Of a stretch of 64,000 nucleotides of DNA, positions 10,330 to 23,270 are shown piece by piece. The translations under genes were made by a program, and so were the position numbers. The notes under the pieces were generated by a model, which was given only the letters and a program-made list of their open reading frames with translations, had not been told where the DNA came from and did not search any database. Source of the DNA: Azadirachta indica (lineage: Eukaryota; Streptophyta; Magnoliopsida; Sapindales; Meliaceae); assembly GCA_022749755.1 (NCBI GenBank), contig CM040452.1, positions 20,106,350 through 20,170,349 of the forward strand, read 5' to 3'. The stretch's first letter is position 1; every line of letters starts with the position of its first letter.

Positions 10330-13300
10330 ATGGAGTATACTCATTGTCTATCAAATGCATTTCAACCAAGTTATTATGAATTAGCGGTGAAGAAAATGTC
10401 TCACTCATATTTGTATCTTGATTCCTTGAGACTTCACCGTGTTGGCGCCTTTTATATTTGTTCTGATGTCGGAGACATACAATGTTTTTGCAATTGGCAT
10501 GAGTCTAAGGTTAATATAAGTTCATCTGAGAAGCAAACTTGTAATGACGAGGCTCAAGTAGATATTTTCAATGAATCTCTTAATAGTCTTTGCGACAAAG
10601 ATCAAAAGGAAATGGCAAGAAGAAGAAAAATAGGTTTAGCCAACAAAGGGCGGGTGCCATGGAACAAAGGCAGAAAACACACTGCAGGTAACTTTTAAAT
10701 GTAAAATAATATTTACTTGAAGCCTTGATACATTCCATTAATTCTAAACTTCAGGTATTTCTTATTATTCAGAGACTCGTGTGCGAATCAAGCAGAGAAC
10801 AATAGAAGCTTTGAGAGACCCCAAGGTGAAGTCATGTAAGATTCAGAATTATCCAATTTCTTGTATTTCTTTCAGTGGGAAAATGGTTGTAGTAGGTAAG
10901 AGTTTGTAATTCTGGCAGAATAATTGATTTGATTTGGCAAATTATTCATCTTCAGTGTAATAGCTAACCAATTTTTGAAGTTCTAGAAGCAATTTTTACT
11001 GAGTAAAATGGCTGAATAGCAAACCCTTTTGGCATTCCATTTCCTTTTATACTTTTTATGAGTGGGTGCAGTGAAGCACTAATCATCAATAACAATATAT
11101 AGAGAATAGAACATGCAAAAGAAGATTTGTTCTTAGAAGTAACTGAATCTCGAAAAACCTTCAGATAACCAGTTTTTATTTTGCAAAACATAAGAAATCG
11201 ACCTTTTTATTTCCCTTTTTAACGGAGATTTTAAGTTTGGTTCTCTTTCTTCTCATTATCCATTTCTTTTCCCCTGAAAAAATTACAGGTACGGAAGAAG
11301 ATGGCTGATCATCACCTTGCTCATAGGTAAACCTTCTCTACTGTAATACTTTTATCTTTCTTCTTATAAAAGTTTGAAAAGAAAATTAGTTTAAGAAATT
11401 AGGAAACACATGCTATCGGGGCTTCTTAAGCGCTTAGACCTTTACGTTGGGATGGGTTTGCTTATGCATGATGTAGAATATATAAAGGGATAATTAAAGA
11501 ATTAGATACAGTTTCATGTTTATGTATATTTAAATTTTCACATGGCGGAACGATAGAAAGAAAAATGTGCCTTTGATATAGCTTGAGTGCACATAAGCAT
11601 GTGTGCAGGTGATAATAGTTTGAATAACAAATTTCAGTGATTGCTAAGTTTATTCCTAAGAATGTCAATAAAGATGGACAATCGAGAACTTGAAAGTTTG
11701 AATTTAAGGGGATCTTTTGTCCATTGACATGGAAGTTCAAACATCTTACAGGTCATGGAATGCTTCTTCTAAGCATCGCACAAAAATTGTTTTTAGTCTC
11801 TTGATCACTAAGAATTGTATGATCACGACCATTATTGGTCTCATAATCAAAAATAGAGTTCTAGCATTCATTTCTAAGCCAAAAAAACATTTAACAAAAT
11901 TTCTAGCGGCTGGTTGAAGCTAATATGTTCTATTTCCGGGTTCAGATGAATACTAATTAAATATTCACCTATCATATGATTCATTCATCTATCATTACTT
12001 GGTAAGCATTTTATATATTTCTTTTTCTCCTTTTCCAACATCTAGAATGATTCATTGACTTGCTGAAAAAACACCAGTGTTTAACATGATTTTCTGAGCT
12101 TCGAGGTTGTCAAAATCAATTCTCTTGCAGTGATGAGACCAAGGCAAGAATAGGTTCCGCATTGAAACATGTTTGGGCCAAGCGTTTGAGATGGAAACAG
12201 TTGGGCGAAAAATTCCTACTGTCATGGTCAAAAAGCATCACAAAAGCAGCTAAGGATGGAGGGAATGACCAACGAGAGCTAGATTGGGACAGCTATGATA
12301 AAATAAAGCAAGAGTTGGCTTTGCAACAGCTGCAATGGGCTGCAGAGAAAGCAAAGGCTAAGGAGATGGCAAAGATAATGGCAGAGCAAGCAGCTCTGGC
12401 AAGAGCTGAGAAGGCAGCTCAGAAAAAGGCAGAGAAGATGGCAAGGCTTGCTGAGAAGAGGAAAGAGCGGGAGGAGAAAGCAAAAGCAAGAAGAGAAAGG
12501 AAGAGAAAGGAACGCAGAAAAAAGGAGAAAAATGGGGAGTTTTCTGTTTCCCAAGGATTGAAACTTAAGAGATTAATCAAGGTAAAGACCCATGCAATTG
12601 CATAGACTGGGCTAGCTTTCAGGAATAATGTATATCAATGTGGCCAGGCTGTATGTATACCATTGCTGAGGTGAAAGTAGGTGGATGAGGACACATTATG
12701 TGGAATGGAATTATTACTTTGTGTATTAGATGCTTCATGGCTGTTGCAATGCTATGTTAAGCAGGAAACTCGGGGAATTTTAAAGAAAATTTAAGAAAGG
12801 CAAAAGACTAGAAAACTACATATTATATCAACATGAGTAAAAGATCAAAAGAAAAATGCACTGGCAGAATCTTATCACTTGTCCATATCCATTAATCGAA
12901 ATTGTAGAGGATAGGCTTTTATTGTGGACATATTCCGTGCCAGCTAGAGCATTTAGTTAATTTCTTAATTATAACCCTCTTAAATAAACTGCTTGATTAA
13001 TGATTTTGAATATACCATTGCATATATTGTGCCACACACATTTGTTAAGCTGTGCATTTATCAGATGGAAGTACAGCTTCTATGACTCTCCTTCCTGTAT
13101 ATGTATGAATTTCCAAGGAATGTGACTATATGCTTTGCAATTCAAAACTCCATATCTGTATCACAATCTGCAGTTCTGTAATTTATCTGTAATCTTTATG
13201 TAGTAATAATGTCTTGTCTTATTGTCAGATTCACAAAAAGAAATCAGTGAATGTTCCTGCCAGTATTCGGGGGAACATTGTAGATTCACATGTCCGAGCT

Positions 13301-13498
13301 TGGGAGAAGTTTGATGTAGACCTTATAAAGAAAGAAAAAATGCAGAGAGAAGTTTCACTTGCAGATCAGATCCAAGCTGCCAAAAACAAAAGAGCAGAGA
13401 CAATAGCCAAGGAAATTCTGCCAGCCTCATCCTCCAATCACCCTCAGAGTGTGAAATGTGGATCTGATTCACAGTTGCAGTTTATGCAGCATAAGTGA
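10330..13498 (+). CDS. NUMOD3-domain protein, probably plastid or mitochondrial
   Basis: Five coding exons can be joined in phase: 10330-10687, 10773-10825, 11289-11326, 12131-12581 and 13229-13498, giving 389 residues. The middle carries a nuclease-associated modular DNA-binding (NUMOD3) motif (KGRVPWNKGRKH, then ETRVRIKQRTIEAL), a module otherwise found beside GIY-YIG homing endonucleases. No GIY-YIG or HNH catalytic motif is present. A conserved plant region (KHVWAKRLRWKQL and ELDWDSYDKIKQE) follows, then a long lysine/arginine/alanine-rich coiled coil, and last a conserved tail (EKMQREVSLADQIQAAKNKRAE). The first in-frame ATG in the exon is at 10330; the frame is open upstream to an acceptor near 10259, so an upstream exon could add residues. 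Related plant proteins are mostly annotated as hypothetical. A nucleic-acid-binding role in an organelle or nucleus is inference. Confidence 0.85.
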
Positions 13499-14490
13499 AA
13501 GAGGTGCAGTGAAGGAGATGTAAGTGACAACTCCTTCCCCATTCCGATTCAGTTCCTGCTTAGGGTTACTTCTTATACAGCTACACCCTTTTTCTGACGG
13601 TGGAAAAATGACTTAAATTAGTGACTGATACTCCAATTAACTATCATTATCCTCTTCAAATGCGATGTATTTGTCTGATAAAACTTTACATTCTGGCAGA
13701 TTAGATTGATTGGAATTGCAACATGGAGTTGCAGACAGAGAAACTTGTGATACAAGTTCACGATTCAACTTTGGTTGCTAGCTATCCAGTAGTAGAGAGT
13801 TTCGGTCTTTGTACTTTTGGTGGCAGACACATTCTTATCTCCATAGAACTCCATAGGTTATGTATTCACATACATAACAGTACATAAAATGTTGTATCTG
13901 ACCCATGATGCTCGGATTTTTAATACGATAATATTATTCATATAAGAATTCCAGCAAGCCATATTTGCTTCCCTCTCTGTTTGATGTCATGAAATGAAGA
14001 AACGGAGCCAAGTTTATTAGAAGGCCGCTTATCCCTGATTTGAAAAACAAAGATCGATTGTGGCGCAAATTCTTCTTTCAATATATTTTTTTGTTTATAC
14101 TTAAAATTTACCAGCTTGAACATGCCAGCAACTTTATTCTTGCAGCAGTAAGACTTTAATTTGACCTGGCACTGATATCTATTCAGTAATTTTCTCACGC
14201 ACAAAACAAACATGGGTAGATACTTTTCAAGGATCGTGAATTTTGGTTTCTCGAATATATCGCATCATTTATAGGTCAATCTAATAAGGCCACAACATGA
14301 ATATATCAATGCATTTATTGCAATAAGATTGCATGCGCGATTACGAGACTCGTGGCAGAATTTGGTATATGATTGCCAGGTCTGGTACAAAAAGATCATT
14401 ATTAAGCACGGCATCAAATAATGAGTATCTTATAAAGAAGTAACATCCAAAACTCCGTTGGCCGTAGCTTCATTTCTCGTTCTGGTCTCT
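13499..14490. other. 3' flank between the convergent NUMOD3 and LTP genes
   Basis: No gene is seen. It should hold the 3' UTRs of the two convergent genes. A minus-strand open stretch of 91 codons at 13938-14213 has no recognisable protein features. Confidence 0.4.
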
Positions 14491-14496
14491 TCCATA

Positions 14497-14956
14497 TTAG
14501 TTAATGCTGTAAATTAACCAAAGAGAAAACCGAAGTTAAGCTCTCAGTTTCTGAGGTAAACAAATATGTTAGTCATGAACTAGAACGTTTTGCTTGTAAA
14601 ATATGCAACAGAAAGACTCACTTTGCACAGTCGGTGGTCCTGGAGATGGGAATATTCATATCAACTCCACATTTTGTAGGGAGAGATGAGGCTGCATCTT
14701 GCTTGATATTTGGATATTTAGCAGCAGCTGCCTTGACACAATCACAAGCAGCCCGTCTATCTGCCGTAGTTGGAGTGATTGTCTTGAGATTCTTCACGCC
14801 ATCACAGCATGCAGCAGAAGGGCTGCCTCCTGCCATCAAGTAAGGAATGCAAGAAGCCAAAGACGCATCAACTTGGCCACAGGTGACTGCCTCTCCAGGC
14901 TTCACCATAAACTGAACCAGGGGTACGACCAACATTAATATGACAACACTCTTCAT
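14497..14956 (-). CDS. Non-specific lipid-transfer protein, type 1
   Basis: Two exons, 14622-14956 and 14497-14506, with a 115-bp intron near the C-terminus, the position usual for nsLTP genes. The product is 114 residues ending DCANIN; reading through the donor would instead give DCAK and a stop. A signal peptide covers about residues 1-23 (hydrophobic core VVILMLVVPLVQF, cleavage near GEA-VTC). The mature ~9-kDa part has all eight cysteines in type 1 spacing: C-x9-C-x13-CC-x19-CxC, then two more, forming four disulfides round a lipid cavity. Such proteins are secreted to the wall or cuticle, carry fatty acids and cutin monomers, and often take part in defence; some are pollen or fruit allergens. 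A TATA box lies at 15053-15060. Confidence 0.95.
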
Positions 14957-15052
14957 CCTTGCTAATGTCTGGTTAAGCTAAAATATTACTTTAAGATGAT
15001 AATGTTTTGGCGAGCTTTCACTTGGTGAATTATATGGGAGGCTGATATGGGG

Positions 15053-15060
15053 TATTTATA
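15053..15060 (-). promoter_or_regulatory. TATA box of the LTP gene
   Basis: TATAAATA on the minus strand about 97 bp upstream of the LTP ATG, a textbook spacing for a strongly expressed plant gene. Confidence 0.7.
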
Positions 15061-17200
15061 GCAGAATGAGTGATTAACAAGTTGGAAAATGTGGGCATGG
15101 CATAACAATAACAGTTACAGCTTTTTGGCTGCTTGTCTGCCTTCACATGTTCTTGGCTACTCTGAAAGTAGTAAGGAGGATAAGCATTTGGATCATAGTT
15201 CCTTCTCTTTTAATGTTTCTGTTACTTCCTTTACGGGAAAGGAACATGTTTTTTGGCATTCAAAACTTAAGACCAGAATGAAAATCAAACTCGGTGAAGA
15301 AAGATGAGGCAGGATAGAACTCATTTACTTTATCTGGTCCGAGTGTAGTAGAGCTGATTTGCTGCACCGGACCTACAAATTAATTGGCCTAAACTCCTGC
15401 AATCTTATCTGAACAGATCCAAATAGCAAAGGTCTTGTGTCACATTAAAAGATCTTAACAATTACATCAATCAGTAGCCTTGGCATAAGCCCAAGCCAAA
15501 AAAAGTCACCACAAGACATTGCAGTGCTGGATCCGTTGTTGCATGATTCCTCAATTAATGTAACAGTGGCAGTATAAGCCTTTCAGCGAGTAAGGTTTCA
15601 GGCATCTTGCTTGTAACATGTTTCAGTGCTTGGTCAAGCTGTTCGTTTTGGGTCTCCAAATACTTAAAACTAAAGAACCAACAATCATTTTACAAGGATT
15701 CCACTTCATCCGGTTAGAAAATCAGTACTCCACTGGCTTGCTAAGGGCTCCTCTTCTTTGACGGTAATGATGAAAAAGAATAGTTGACATGCCAATTCAA
15801 TAATGGAATATATCAATTTCTCCCCTGATTTATTCTACTTCTATCACTTACACCCCTATTATTTCAAAAATATATTTTACCCTACCGTTTTATTAACAAA
15901 ATATTTTGTAATTATAGGAGTTTGAAGAACTCAACGTTAAAACTTTAAATTCTAACCATTAAACTAGACCACTAATAAACATTAATTATATACACTAAAA
16001 TTATTTATTGTAAGCATATATTCGATAGATAATTAAAAAAATTAATGTCAATTTCAAAGCATTCAAACAAATAATTAGAATAAAATTATTTAATAAAAAG
16101 TAATTTCAAATTAAAAAATTACTAACAATAAAAAATAATTTCAAATTAAAAAAGTATTAATAAAACAAAATTAAAGTTATAATGTAATAAATTTATTTTT
16201 TAAGTTTTTTTTTTTTAATTTTTATGATAAAATTAAATCAAATAAAAAGAACTAAAAACTAAATTTTTTGTAAAAAACTAATTATGAACACAATGCTTTG
16301 TAAAAACTAATGATGCATAAGACTTTTTTTTTAAAGTTCTTATAATCTAAAAACATATTATTCAATAATTATTTTTAAAAAATTAAAATTAAAATTAAAA
16401 ATAGTTACAGTTTTAATAAAAAGAAATTCTTTATTTTTTATATTTTTTTGCATTTGTTTTCATTAAAATATTTAAATAAATTTTTTCTTTTTATTCTTTC
16501 ATTTAAATTAATTTTTATTAGAGAAATTTATTTTATTATTATTTTAAACTTTTATGATTATTATTTATTTAATCATCCATTTAACATATATAATATACAA
16601 CATGGTATATTGATAAATAGGAATTATAGATCTCTCTTATCCGCCTAATGACTCATTCAGTAATTAAATTAAATGACCCTTTTACCTGAACAGTAGAGAA
16701 AGTCGGCTAAAGATTTCTTGCAAGAACATTAGCCCCACTCCGCTCAAAACGGTATAAAATCTGTTTAGGTCTAATGTTTAAATTCTTGTACTTAGAAATA
16801 AAATTATAAAAAAATTATTAAACAAAATTAAGTTAGACTGAACTACAGTTTAAGTCTAATATAAAATTTAATTAAAAGTAAATATGTAAAATGATTATAA
16901 AAACACTAACAGTTAATGTAAGTGGTAGAAATATTAGGTCAAACGTTAAACCACGTCTGAAGCATCAGAGAGCCAAATGAAATAACATCAATAAACTTCC
17001 TAAATATTTAAAACTGAACATTGACACCATTGACCCCACCAGAGTCCATGACCATCGTACATGGTTTATCTACACCGTGCCAAAAATAGTCTCTACTACA
17101 GGATGGAGTACAAATAAAACAATATGCATTTGGGGATGTTTAAGGCCTATAAAAGTTTCCACCGGGCATGCTTCTATTTTCCCTGTTCCCTGCTCCCTGT
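15061..17200. other. LTP promoter and AT-rich intergenic DNA
   Basis: From 15061 to about 15800 is moderate-composition DNA that would be the LTP upstream region. From 15800 to 16650 it is extremely AT-rich, with many homopolymer and AATTAAA runs, and looks like decayed repeat DNA. From 16700 it probably becomes the 3' flank of the MORF8 gene. No coding region was recognised; a 66-codon open stretch at 16448-16648 is pure low-complexity. Confidence 0.4.
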
Positions 17201-17211
17201 TCGGAGCATGG

Positions 17212-20200
17212 CTACTTCTGAAACTGTACGTTTGGCGCTGCATTTTGGTAGGTAGGGCCATCCGCACTCTGCTGCATATTACCAGGCATGTTACCTGACC
17301 ATCCTGCATTCGGCTGCACTCCTCCCATGTTCCCTGGGTTGTTGGGTGGCATTCCTCCATAATTATGCTGTGGAGGCACTCCGTAGTTGTTCTGCGGCGG
17401 CGCCCCTCCGTAGTTGTTCTGCGGCGGCGCCCCTCCGTAGTTGCTCTGCGGGGGCATTCCTCCATAATTGCTCTGCTGCGGCACTCCTCCGTAGTTGTTC
17501 TGTGGCGACACTCCTCCGTAGTTGTTCTGTGGCATGCCTCCCATGTTAGGTGGCATCCTCCCCATATTAGGAGGCATGTTGCTGCTAGGGGGCATGTTAT
17601 TGGGAGGTGGGCCACTCATATTGGGTGTAGGGTTCTGCATACCCTGGCTCTGAAAATCTCGGTTCTGCATGTTCTCCCTTCTTCTTTCATAGTTTCTTGA
17701 TCTATCAAAGTTGCGAGGCCTATCATTGCGCCTATTTCTCTCATTTGCTCGGGCATGGTTCCTGATCCATTCTTCATGGTACTTTGGGTCATAAGGAACT
17801 GCTTGTCCATTAATAAAAGGTTCCCCTGACAAATAGACAATAATGTATAATGAAGCATAGAACAATCTACAACGTAACAATAAAGAGAAGGCAATTAAAT
17901 GGATCCAACTACCAAGAAAGGGGTCCAAAATTACATAAAATGGTGGCCACTAAGAAACTATTAGCATGACAAGAGTTGTAAAAAGACTTTTTTAAAGCTG
18001 GACTCACAGAAACTAATACCTACATTCCTAGAGGTGTTAAGATTTAAGCAATACACCAGAAATCAATTCACTGAATAGCAGGCAATGCTGAGTCAGCCTT
18101 CTTTATATGGATAATGACCAACAAAAATGTCCAGCCATTACATTAACAAGCTGCTGTTCAAGACCATCATAATACGGAGTAACTAACATGCACGACATAT
18201 GACAGCCTTTGACAGCTGAATGCTGCATTTTTAACAAAATAAAAGAGTCAAAGACACACCCATCCATGAAATAAAAAGACAGAAAGCATTAGGCTTCCTG
18301 TCCAAACTGGTCCAGGAAAATTTTGAAGGTCTTCCAATTTGAGACACTGTCATCAAATATCCCAATTCCACACCTCCAGTCTAGAAAACAATTTTGCAGC
18401 ATTAAGACAGAAAACATAAATTAAGAATTTAATCTAGTTCAATATTAGTCACACAAAACTAAAACTTATTTTTGAAAAAAAAAAAAAACTGAAATCCTCA
18501 TGAAATACTATAAAAAAAAGGTTGCTCTTGACAAGAGGGATAATGAAGTCAAAACAAAATACAGCTTCCCATTTGCTATGAGGAAAAACATCTACATCCC
18601 CAATGCTACCGTGCACTATAGTAACACACTTTGGTGTGACCACAAAGTCTTACTCTTAACTCATAATTTTTTTCTCTAAGAAAAGGCCAACTCAAAGTTG
18701 CACATGTCTTACCTCCATAATCTTTGTTCTTAACATCCAAGTACGAATCAGGAAGAACCCAGCGGACTCGGGGAAGTCCTGTGGAGAAAAAGAAAACACC
18801 ATAATTTTAGCTTTCTTAAAGGCAAGAGCAGAATCTAGAAATAAAAGAAAATGAGTACCTTTGAGCTGGTGTGAAAGCTCTTCAGACACTAGAGCCCCAA
18901 ATGCATAGTAGCACCTTGTTGAAACTGAGTAGATCTTCATCCTTGCTTCTTCCTCACTGTAAGAGAGACAAAGAAACTATAACAAACAATATCAACCAGT
19001 ACAAGTATCTGAACCGGATAATTCTCTTCACATGCACACCTTAAACAACAAAGGTCAGAAGTTAAAAAAGGGCACAAGCAGACTCCTCAATTCCAACATA
19101 AAACACTCCAACTGTCATAGGTTATCACCTTTACGAAACTCAACACAGAAAACTAATTTAGCTTTCACGTGCAGATCCTCTGAAATTATTGTCACTAATT
19201 TATACAATACATACAAGCAATAGTTGCTTCCCAAAATTATCTCAGACCATGCAACTAAAAGGCTTACGTTGTAGCAAAGTCAGGTAACAAATTAACCATT
19301 ATCCTATCAATATGAACTTCAACATGTCTGACAAAGTGCAAAGCAGAAAACTTACAACAATAAAATCACAAAACTGACAAAGGAAGAACAAAAAGTATAA
19401 AGATTCACCACTCTCACTAAATCACAACTCTTGTCGACGTCTTATCAGAACCTGCTCTGCCAAAAGTTTATGTATTAACATGAATTAACAGAACTCGACT
19501 TACCAAAAAACGATTAAAACAAATGAATTGAGAAAATTATCATCACAGACTCACAAGATAGAGTAGTACCTTTATTCGAATAAATATGCTAGGGAAAAAA
19601 ATAGAGAGATATATAACATAACAAGTAGTACTTCCCCAGTTCTCAATGAGAAAAACACAAAAAATTTCAGAAGCAATCCGCTATGACAACCAAAAAAAAG
19701 CAGCAATTTTTACACAACTAAAAAGAAAACCCATCTTTCACAATGAAAAAAAAAAGGAGAATAAAAATACATCAAAAGAAACATAAAAAATTCAAAATTT
19801 TCAACAATTTTATCCTGACCTGCCGACAACCATGGCTAGGGTTTTAATATAGCTATCAATAATCTCATCCCTAGTGGGCTCTCCTTCGGGCGGCTCCATG
19901 ACAACGAGCCAGTGCTCGAAATCACACCCATCAAGCAAAATCGTTTCCTTGGGCGGCCGGTTCGACCAGTTGGGGTTGGGGTCATTGACCGAAGAAGATG
20001 CGGGACGTGTCGCTAGTCCGCGAACTGTCGGTCCATTTATGCCACTAAACCGGCCGACGCTCAAGGCGGTCAAGGGACGGAGGCGGTTGAGAAAGAGTGT
20101 AGAGAGAGAAGGGGAGGGGAACTTGGAAGAGAGGGAAAGAGAAGAAAACGATCGAGAGAAGATGGATGCTATGGCTTTAGAGTTGGAGAGAAAAGAGCCA

Positions 20201-20220
20201 GAGAAGACGCGGGTCGCCAT
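17212..20220 (-). CDS. MORF8: Multiple organellar RNA editing factor 8 (RIP1-like)
   Basis: Four exons join in phase: 19820-20220, 18859-18956, 18713-18778 and 17212-17825, giving 392 residues, almost the length of Arabidopsis MORF8/RIP1. The N-terminus ([10 protein letters not shown], then many Ser, Leu and Arg) is an organelle-targeting peptide. The MORF box spans about residues 90-200, with [35 protein letters not shown] and the run from [19 protein letters not shown] to [10 protein letters not shown] basic Arg/Asn-rich stretch follows, then a Pro/Gly/Asn/Tyr tail with about eight units of roughly nine residues built on PQNNYGG. MORF8 is a dual-targeted partner of PPR editing factors, needed for C-to-U editing at many mitochondrial and some plastid sites. 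The upstream DNA has several TGGGCC/T motifs. The protein family is secure. Confidence 0.96.
17345..17545 (-). repeat. Coding 27-bp-type tandem repeat in the MORF8 tail
   Basis: About eight imperfect copies of a ~27-bp unit encode [12 protein letters not shown] peptides. The copies differ at a few codons and one lacks a glycine, so the array is diverged but in frame. Its regular period keeps several other frames open, producing meaningless overlapping ORFs on both strands. Confidence 0.8.
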
Positions 20221-20344
20221 TTCTCCAAAACCCTGAGAGAGAGAAACGAACAGAGAGAATCAAACGATAGGGTTTATGGGGAGGGTCTTTTTTAGAAAAA
20301 TGGAGAGAAAAAGGAAAGACCCCTGGGTTTTAGTGAAATTGCGT

Positions 20345-20755
20345 TGGGCTTTTTTTAAAAAAAAAAAAATTTCATTTTGTTAAAAAAAAAAAAAAGAATT
20401 TTTTATTTAACTACTTTTCCTTTTTTTGCCAGGATTTTTTTTGAGCTTGAATACCCTCAAATATTGAAATTAATCAAATTTATCTCTAATAAATATTGAA
20501 ATTTATCACATTATAACTCTTTAAATCCTTAAAATGTATTAAGGAATATCTCTGAAACAGCTTCATATTTTTTTTAAATCACATAAATATATAGTTGTTT
20601 TCTTGTTTTTTGCATTTTACCTTTGAAGCCTTTGTAAATGATAAATGAATGGAATGGCTGACGGTTGCCAGAGAATTCTTTGAGCCTTTGGTCCAATCTC
20701 TTGCAAGGAAGCCGAATGAACTCGGCCCAAGTTAGCCCATTTATTATATTGGGCT
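20345..20755 (-). promoter_or_regulatory. Site II (TGGGCC/T) cluster upstream of MORF8
   Basis: TGGGCT at 20345-20350 and 20750-20755, GGCCCA at 20724-20729 and AGCCCA at 20734-20739 lie upstream of MORF8. These TCP-binding site II elements are typical of plant genes for mitochondrial and ribosomal proteins. The three outer copies sit within 32 bp. Confidence 0.5.
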
Positions 20756-21437
20756 CGATTGTAAAGAACAAGAATTCTCACCGTGGTGGATATAATGTCA
20801 AGTAGCTTAACGAAAGTTTCATGGTTCTGTTAGTAACCTTTGCGCCAATTAGCTTAACTTATAAGCGAAGTGTCATCACTGGATAGGCTTAGAATTAAAC
20901 TCTTCTCGACCCAAAATAGAAAATGGGGGTTCATACTTGGTGCTAAAGATTGCTTGTTTCAATCATATAGATCACATATTCAATAAGCTTTCAGCCAGTA
21001 AATGGGTATATTATAGCATTCTTCAACTAAACTGTTGAGCTGTCAGTTAAGGTGGGGAAAGATGGTGAGGCCACCAACACCAAACCCTGGAGAGTCAATA
21101 TGCAGCTCACCTGAAAAAACTTCACACAAGAAGAAACTCAATTTCTTTCTTTGGTTTTCTTGTAACTCTCTAACTTATCATCAAATCCCACCAAAATTCC
21201 CATTTGCTTGAAGAAAATATTGCAAAGCAAAACCAAGTCAAGTCCATGCCTAAAACCTCCTAAAAATGCTTAAGCCCATGCATGCTAATTTTCAACTTTT
21301 GGCTTTTCTTGCTTTAGCTTGTGTGCTAACACACAATTTGGTGTGTTAGTTCATCTCCTAGTTCTTATTCAGCATACCTCACATAATCTATTTTTCTCAC
21401 TTTTCATTCACTTTCTGATCTCTACAAGTTTCCCACA

Positions 21438-23270
21438 ATGGAGTTGCCAGTGAAGGCACCGGTTTCCTGTAGCCGGAAAACTTTATGCAGATTAGAAGCT
21501 AAAAATCTGTCCTACAAGTTGTGCAGTAAATTTGATGAGTTCAGTTCGGTTTGTTGTGGTGTGACTTCAGAGAAAGCTCCCAAGTACATTTTGAAGGATG
21601 TAAGTTGTGAAGCTAGGCCTAGACAAATTACTGCAATTGCTGGTCCTAGTGGAGCAGGAAAAACTACTTTGCTTGAGATTCTTGCTGGGAAAATACCATC
21701 GCGGAACGTGTCAGGAAAAGTGCTTGTCAATGACAGGCCTATGGATGCTAAACGTTTCCGGAGAATTTCGGGGTTTGTCACCCAAGATGATGCACTATTT
21801 CCATTACTTACAGTTGAAGAAACATTGATGTATAGTGCACTTCTAAGGCTACCCGGTGGACGAAAACATGCTGTCACCAGAGTCAGAGGGCTGTTGAAAG
21901 AGCTTGGACTGGATCACGTTGCAAGTTCAAGAATTGGCGGAGGATCAAATTGTGGCATTTCAGGTGGTGAAAGAAGAAGAGTTTCTATTGGAGTTGATCT
22001 AGTTCATGATCCTGCCGTTGTTTTGATTGATGAACCAACTTCAGGATTGGATTCAGCTTCTGCTCTCCATGTAACAACATTGCTTAAATCCATGGTGGTT
22101 AATCAAGGTAAGACAATTATTTTAACAATTCACCAGCCTGGTTTTCGAATTCTGGGGCTGTTTGATCGGCTTGTTTTGCTTTCAAATGGATTTGTCGTTC
22201 ATAATGGAACATTAAATCTTCTTGAAGAGAGGCTTAAGTTTGCTGGCCACCGCATTCCTCGCCATGTTAATGTGCTAGAATTTGCCATTGATGTCATAGA
22301 CAGTCTGGTCATACCAACTTCAGAAACTCTGGTAAACCAGTCCAATCTCCAGACAAGAAACAGTGAACTGAGGCTTGCTTGTTCCAATAATTGTGAAGAA
22401 AAGCCTCTTTCCTATCCCAACTCTCAATTCCAGGAGGTCTTAATACTAGGACAAAGATTTTACTACAACATATTTAGGACCAAGCAACTTTTTGCCACAA
22501 GAGTTATACAAGCCCTGGTAGCCGGATTAGTACTTGGAACCATATACTTGAATGTTGGCGATGATACAGGACAGGTTGCGCTCCAAACCCGAATCGGATT
22601 CTTTGCTTTCAGCCTTACATTCTTGTTATCATCCACAACAGAAGGCCTACCAATTTTCCTGCAAGAGAGAAGAATTTTAATGAGAGAAACTTCAAGAGGA
22701 GCTTATAGAGTTTCTTCCTATGTTTTAGCAAACACCATCATCTTCATTCCTTTTCTTTTGATGGTTGGTCTTCTCTTCACCACTCCAGTTTACTGGCTGA
22801 TTGGCTTGAGAAGGGAAATTGATGGGTTTCTCTACTTTTCCCTAGTGGTTTGGACGGTTCTTCTGATGTCCAATTCTTTTGTGGCTTGTTTCAGTGCTCT
22901 GGTTCCAAATTTCATCATGGGAACATCAGTGATTTCAGGCCTTATGGGTTCATTCTTTCTCTTTTCTGGGTATTTTATATCCAAGGATAACATTCCTGAT
23001 TACTGGATTTTCATGCATTATTTGAGTATGTTTAAGTACCCATTTGAGTGTTTTATGATAAATGAATATGGAGGAGAACTAGGGAAAAGAAGGTGCTTAG
23101 AATTTAAGGAAGGTGAATGCAGTTTATATGGCAGTGGGTTCTTAAAGCAGCAAGATCTGAAACAGTCACAGAAATGGAGCAATTTAGCTTTGATGCTGTG
23201 TTTCATCATCAGCTACAGAGTGCTTTGTTTTTTCATCTTGTGGTATAGATGTTACCGAGGTAGAAAATAG
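21438..23270 (+). CDS. ABCG10: ABCG half-size (WBC) transporter, ABCG10-like
   Basis: An intronless 610-residue protein in the usual half-transporter layout. The nucleotide-binding domain comes first: Walker [10 protein letters not shown] near residue 70, signature [12 protein letters not shown] near 173, Walker [16 protein letters not shown] near 195 and the H-loop TIHQPG near 230. A membrane domain of about six helices runs from ~345 to the end. The start [10 protein letters not shown] and the last residues YRCYRGRK match my recollection of ABCG10-type proteins. Half transporters dimerise in the plasma membrane to export lipids, terpenoids, phenolics or hormones. ABCG10 relatives in legumes are linked to isoflavonoid and phenylpropanoid precursor movement and abscisic acid responses. 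The substrate here is unknown. The gene is divergent from MORF8 with about 1.2 kb between starts. AATAAA at 23431-23436 is a possible poly(A) signal. Confidence 0.93.
   Translation: MELPVKAPVSCSRKTLCRLEAKNLSYKLCSKFDEFSSVCCGVTSEKAPKYILKDVSCEARPRQITAIAGPSGAGKTTLLEILAGKIPSRNVSGKVLVNDRPMDAKRFRRISGFVTQDDALFPLLTVEETLMYSALLRLPGGRKHAVTRVRGLLKELGLDHVASSRIGGGSNCGISGGERRRVSIGVDLVHDPAVVLIDEPTSGLDSASALHVTTLLKSMVVNQGKTIILTIHQPGFRILGLFDRLVLLSNGFVVHNGTLNLLEERLKFAGHRIPRHVNVLEFAIDVIDSLVIPTSETLVNQSNLQTRNSELRLACSNNCEEKPLSYPNSQFQEVLILGQRFYYNIFRTKQLFATRVIQALVAGLVLGTIYLNVGDDTGQVALQTRIGFFAFSLTFLLSSTTEGLPIFLQERRILMRETSRGAYRVSSYVLANTIIFIPFLLMVGLLFTTPVYWLIGLRREIDGFLYFSLVVWTVLLMSNSFVACFSALVPNFIMGTSVISGLMGSFFLFSGYFISKDNIPDYWIFMHYLSMFKYPFECFMINEYGGELGKRRCLEFKEGECSLYGSGFLKQQDLKQSQKWSNLALMLCFIISYRVLCFFILWYRCYRGRK

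Noticed and set aside
17070..17700. Several long open frames on both strands over the MORF8 tail
   Set aside because: They are by-products of the 27-bp-type repeat and share its period; only the MORF8 frame continues from the conserved MORF box.
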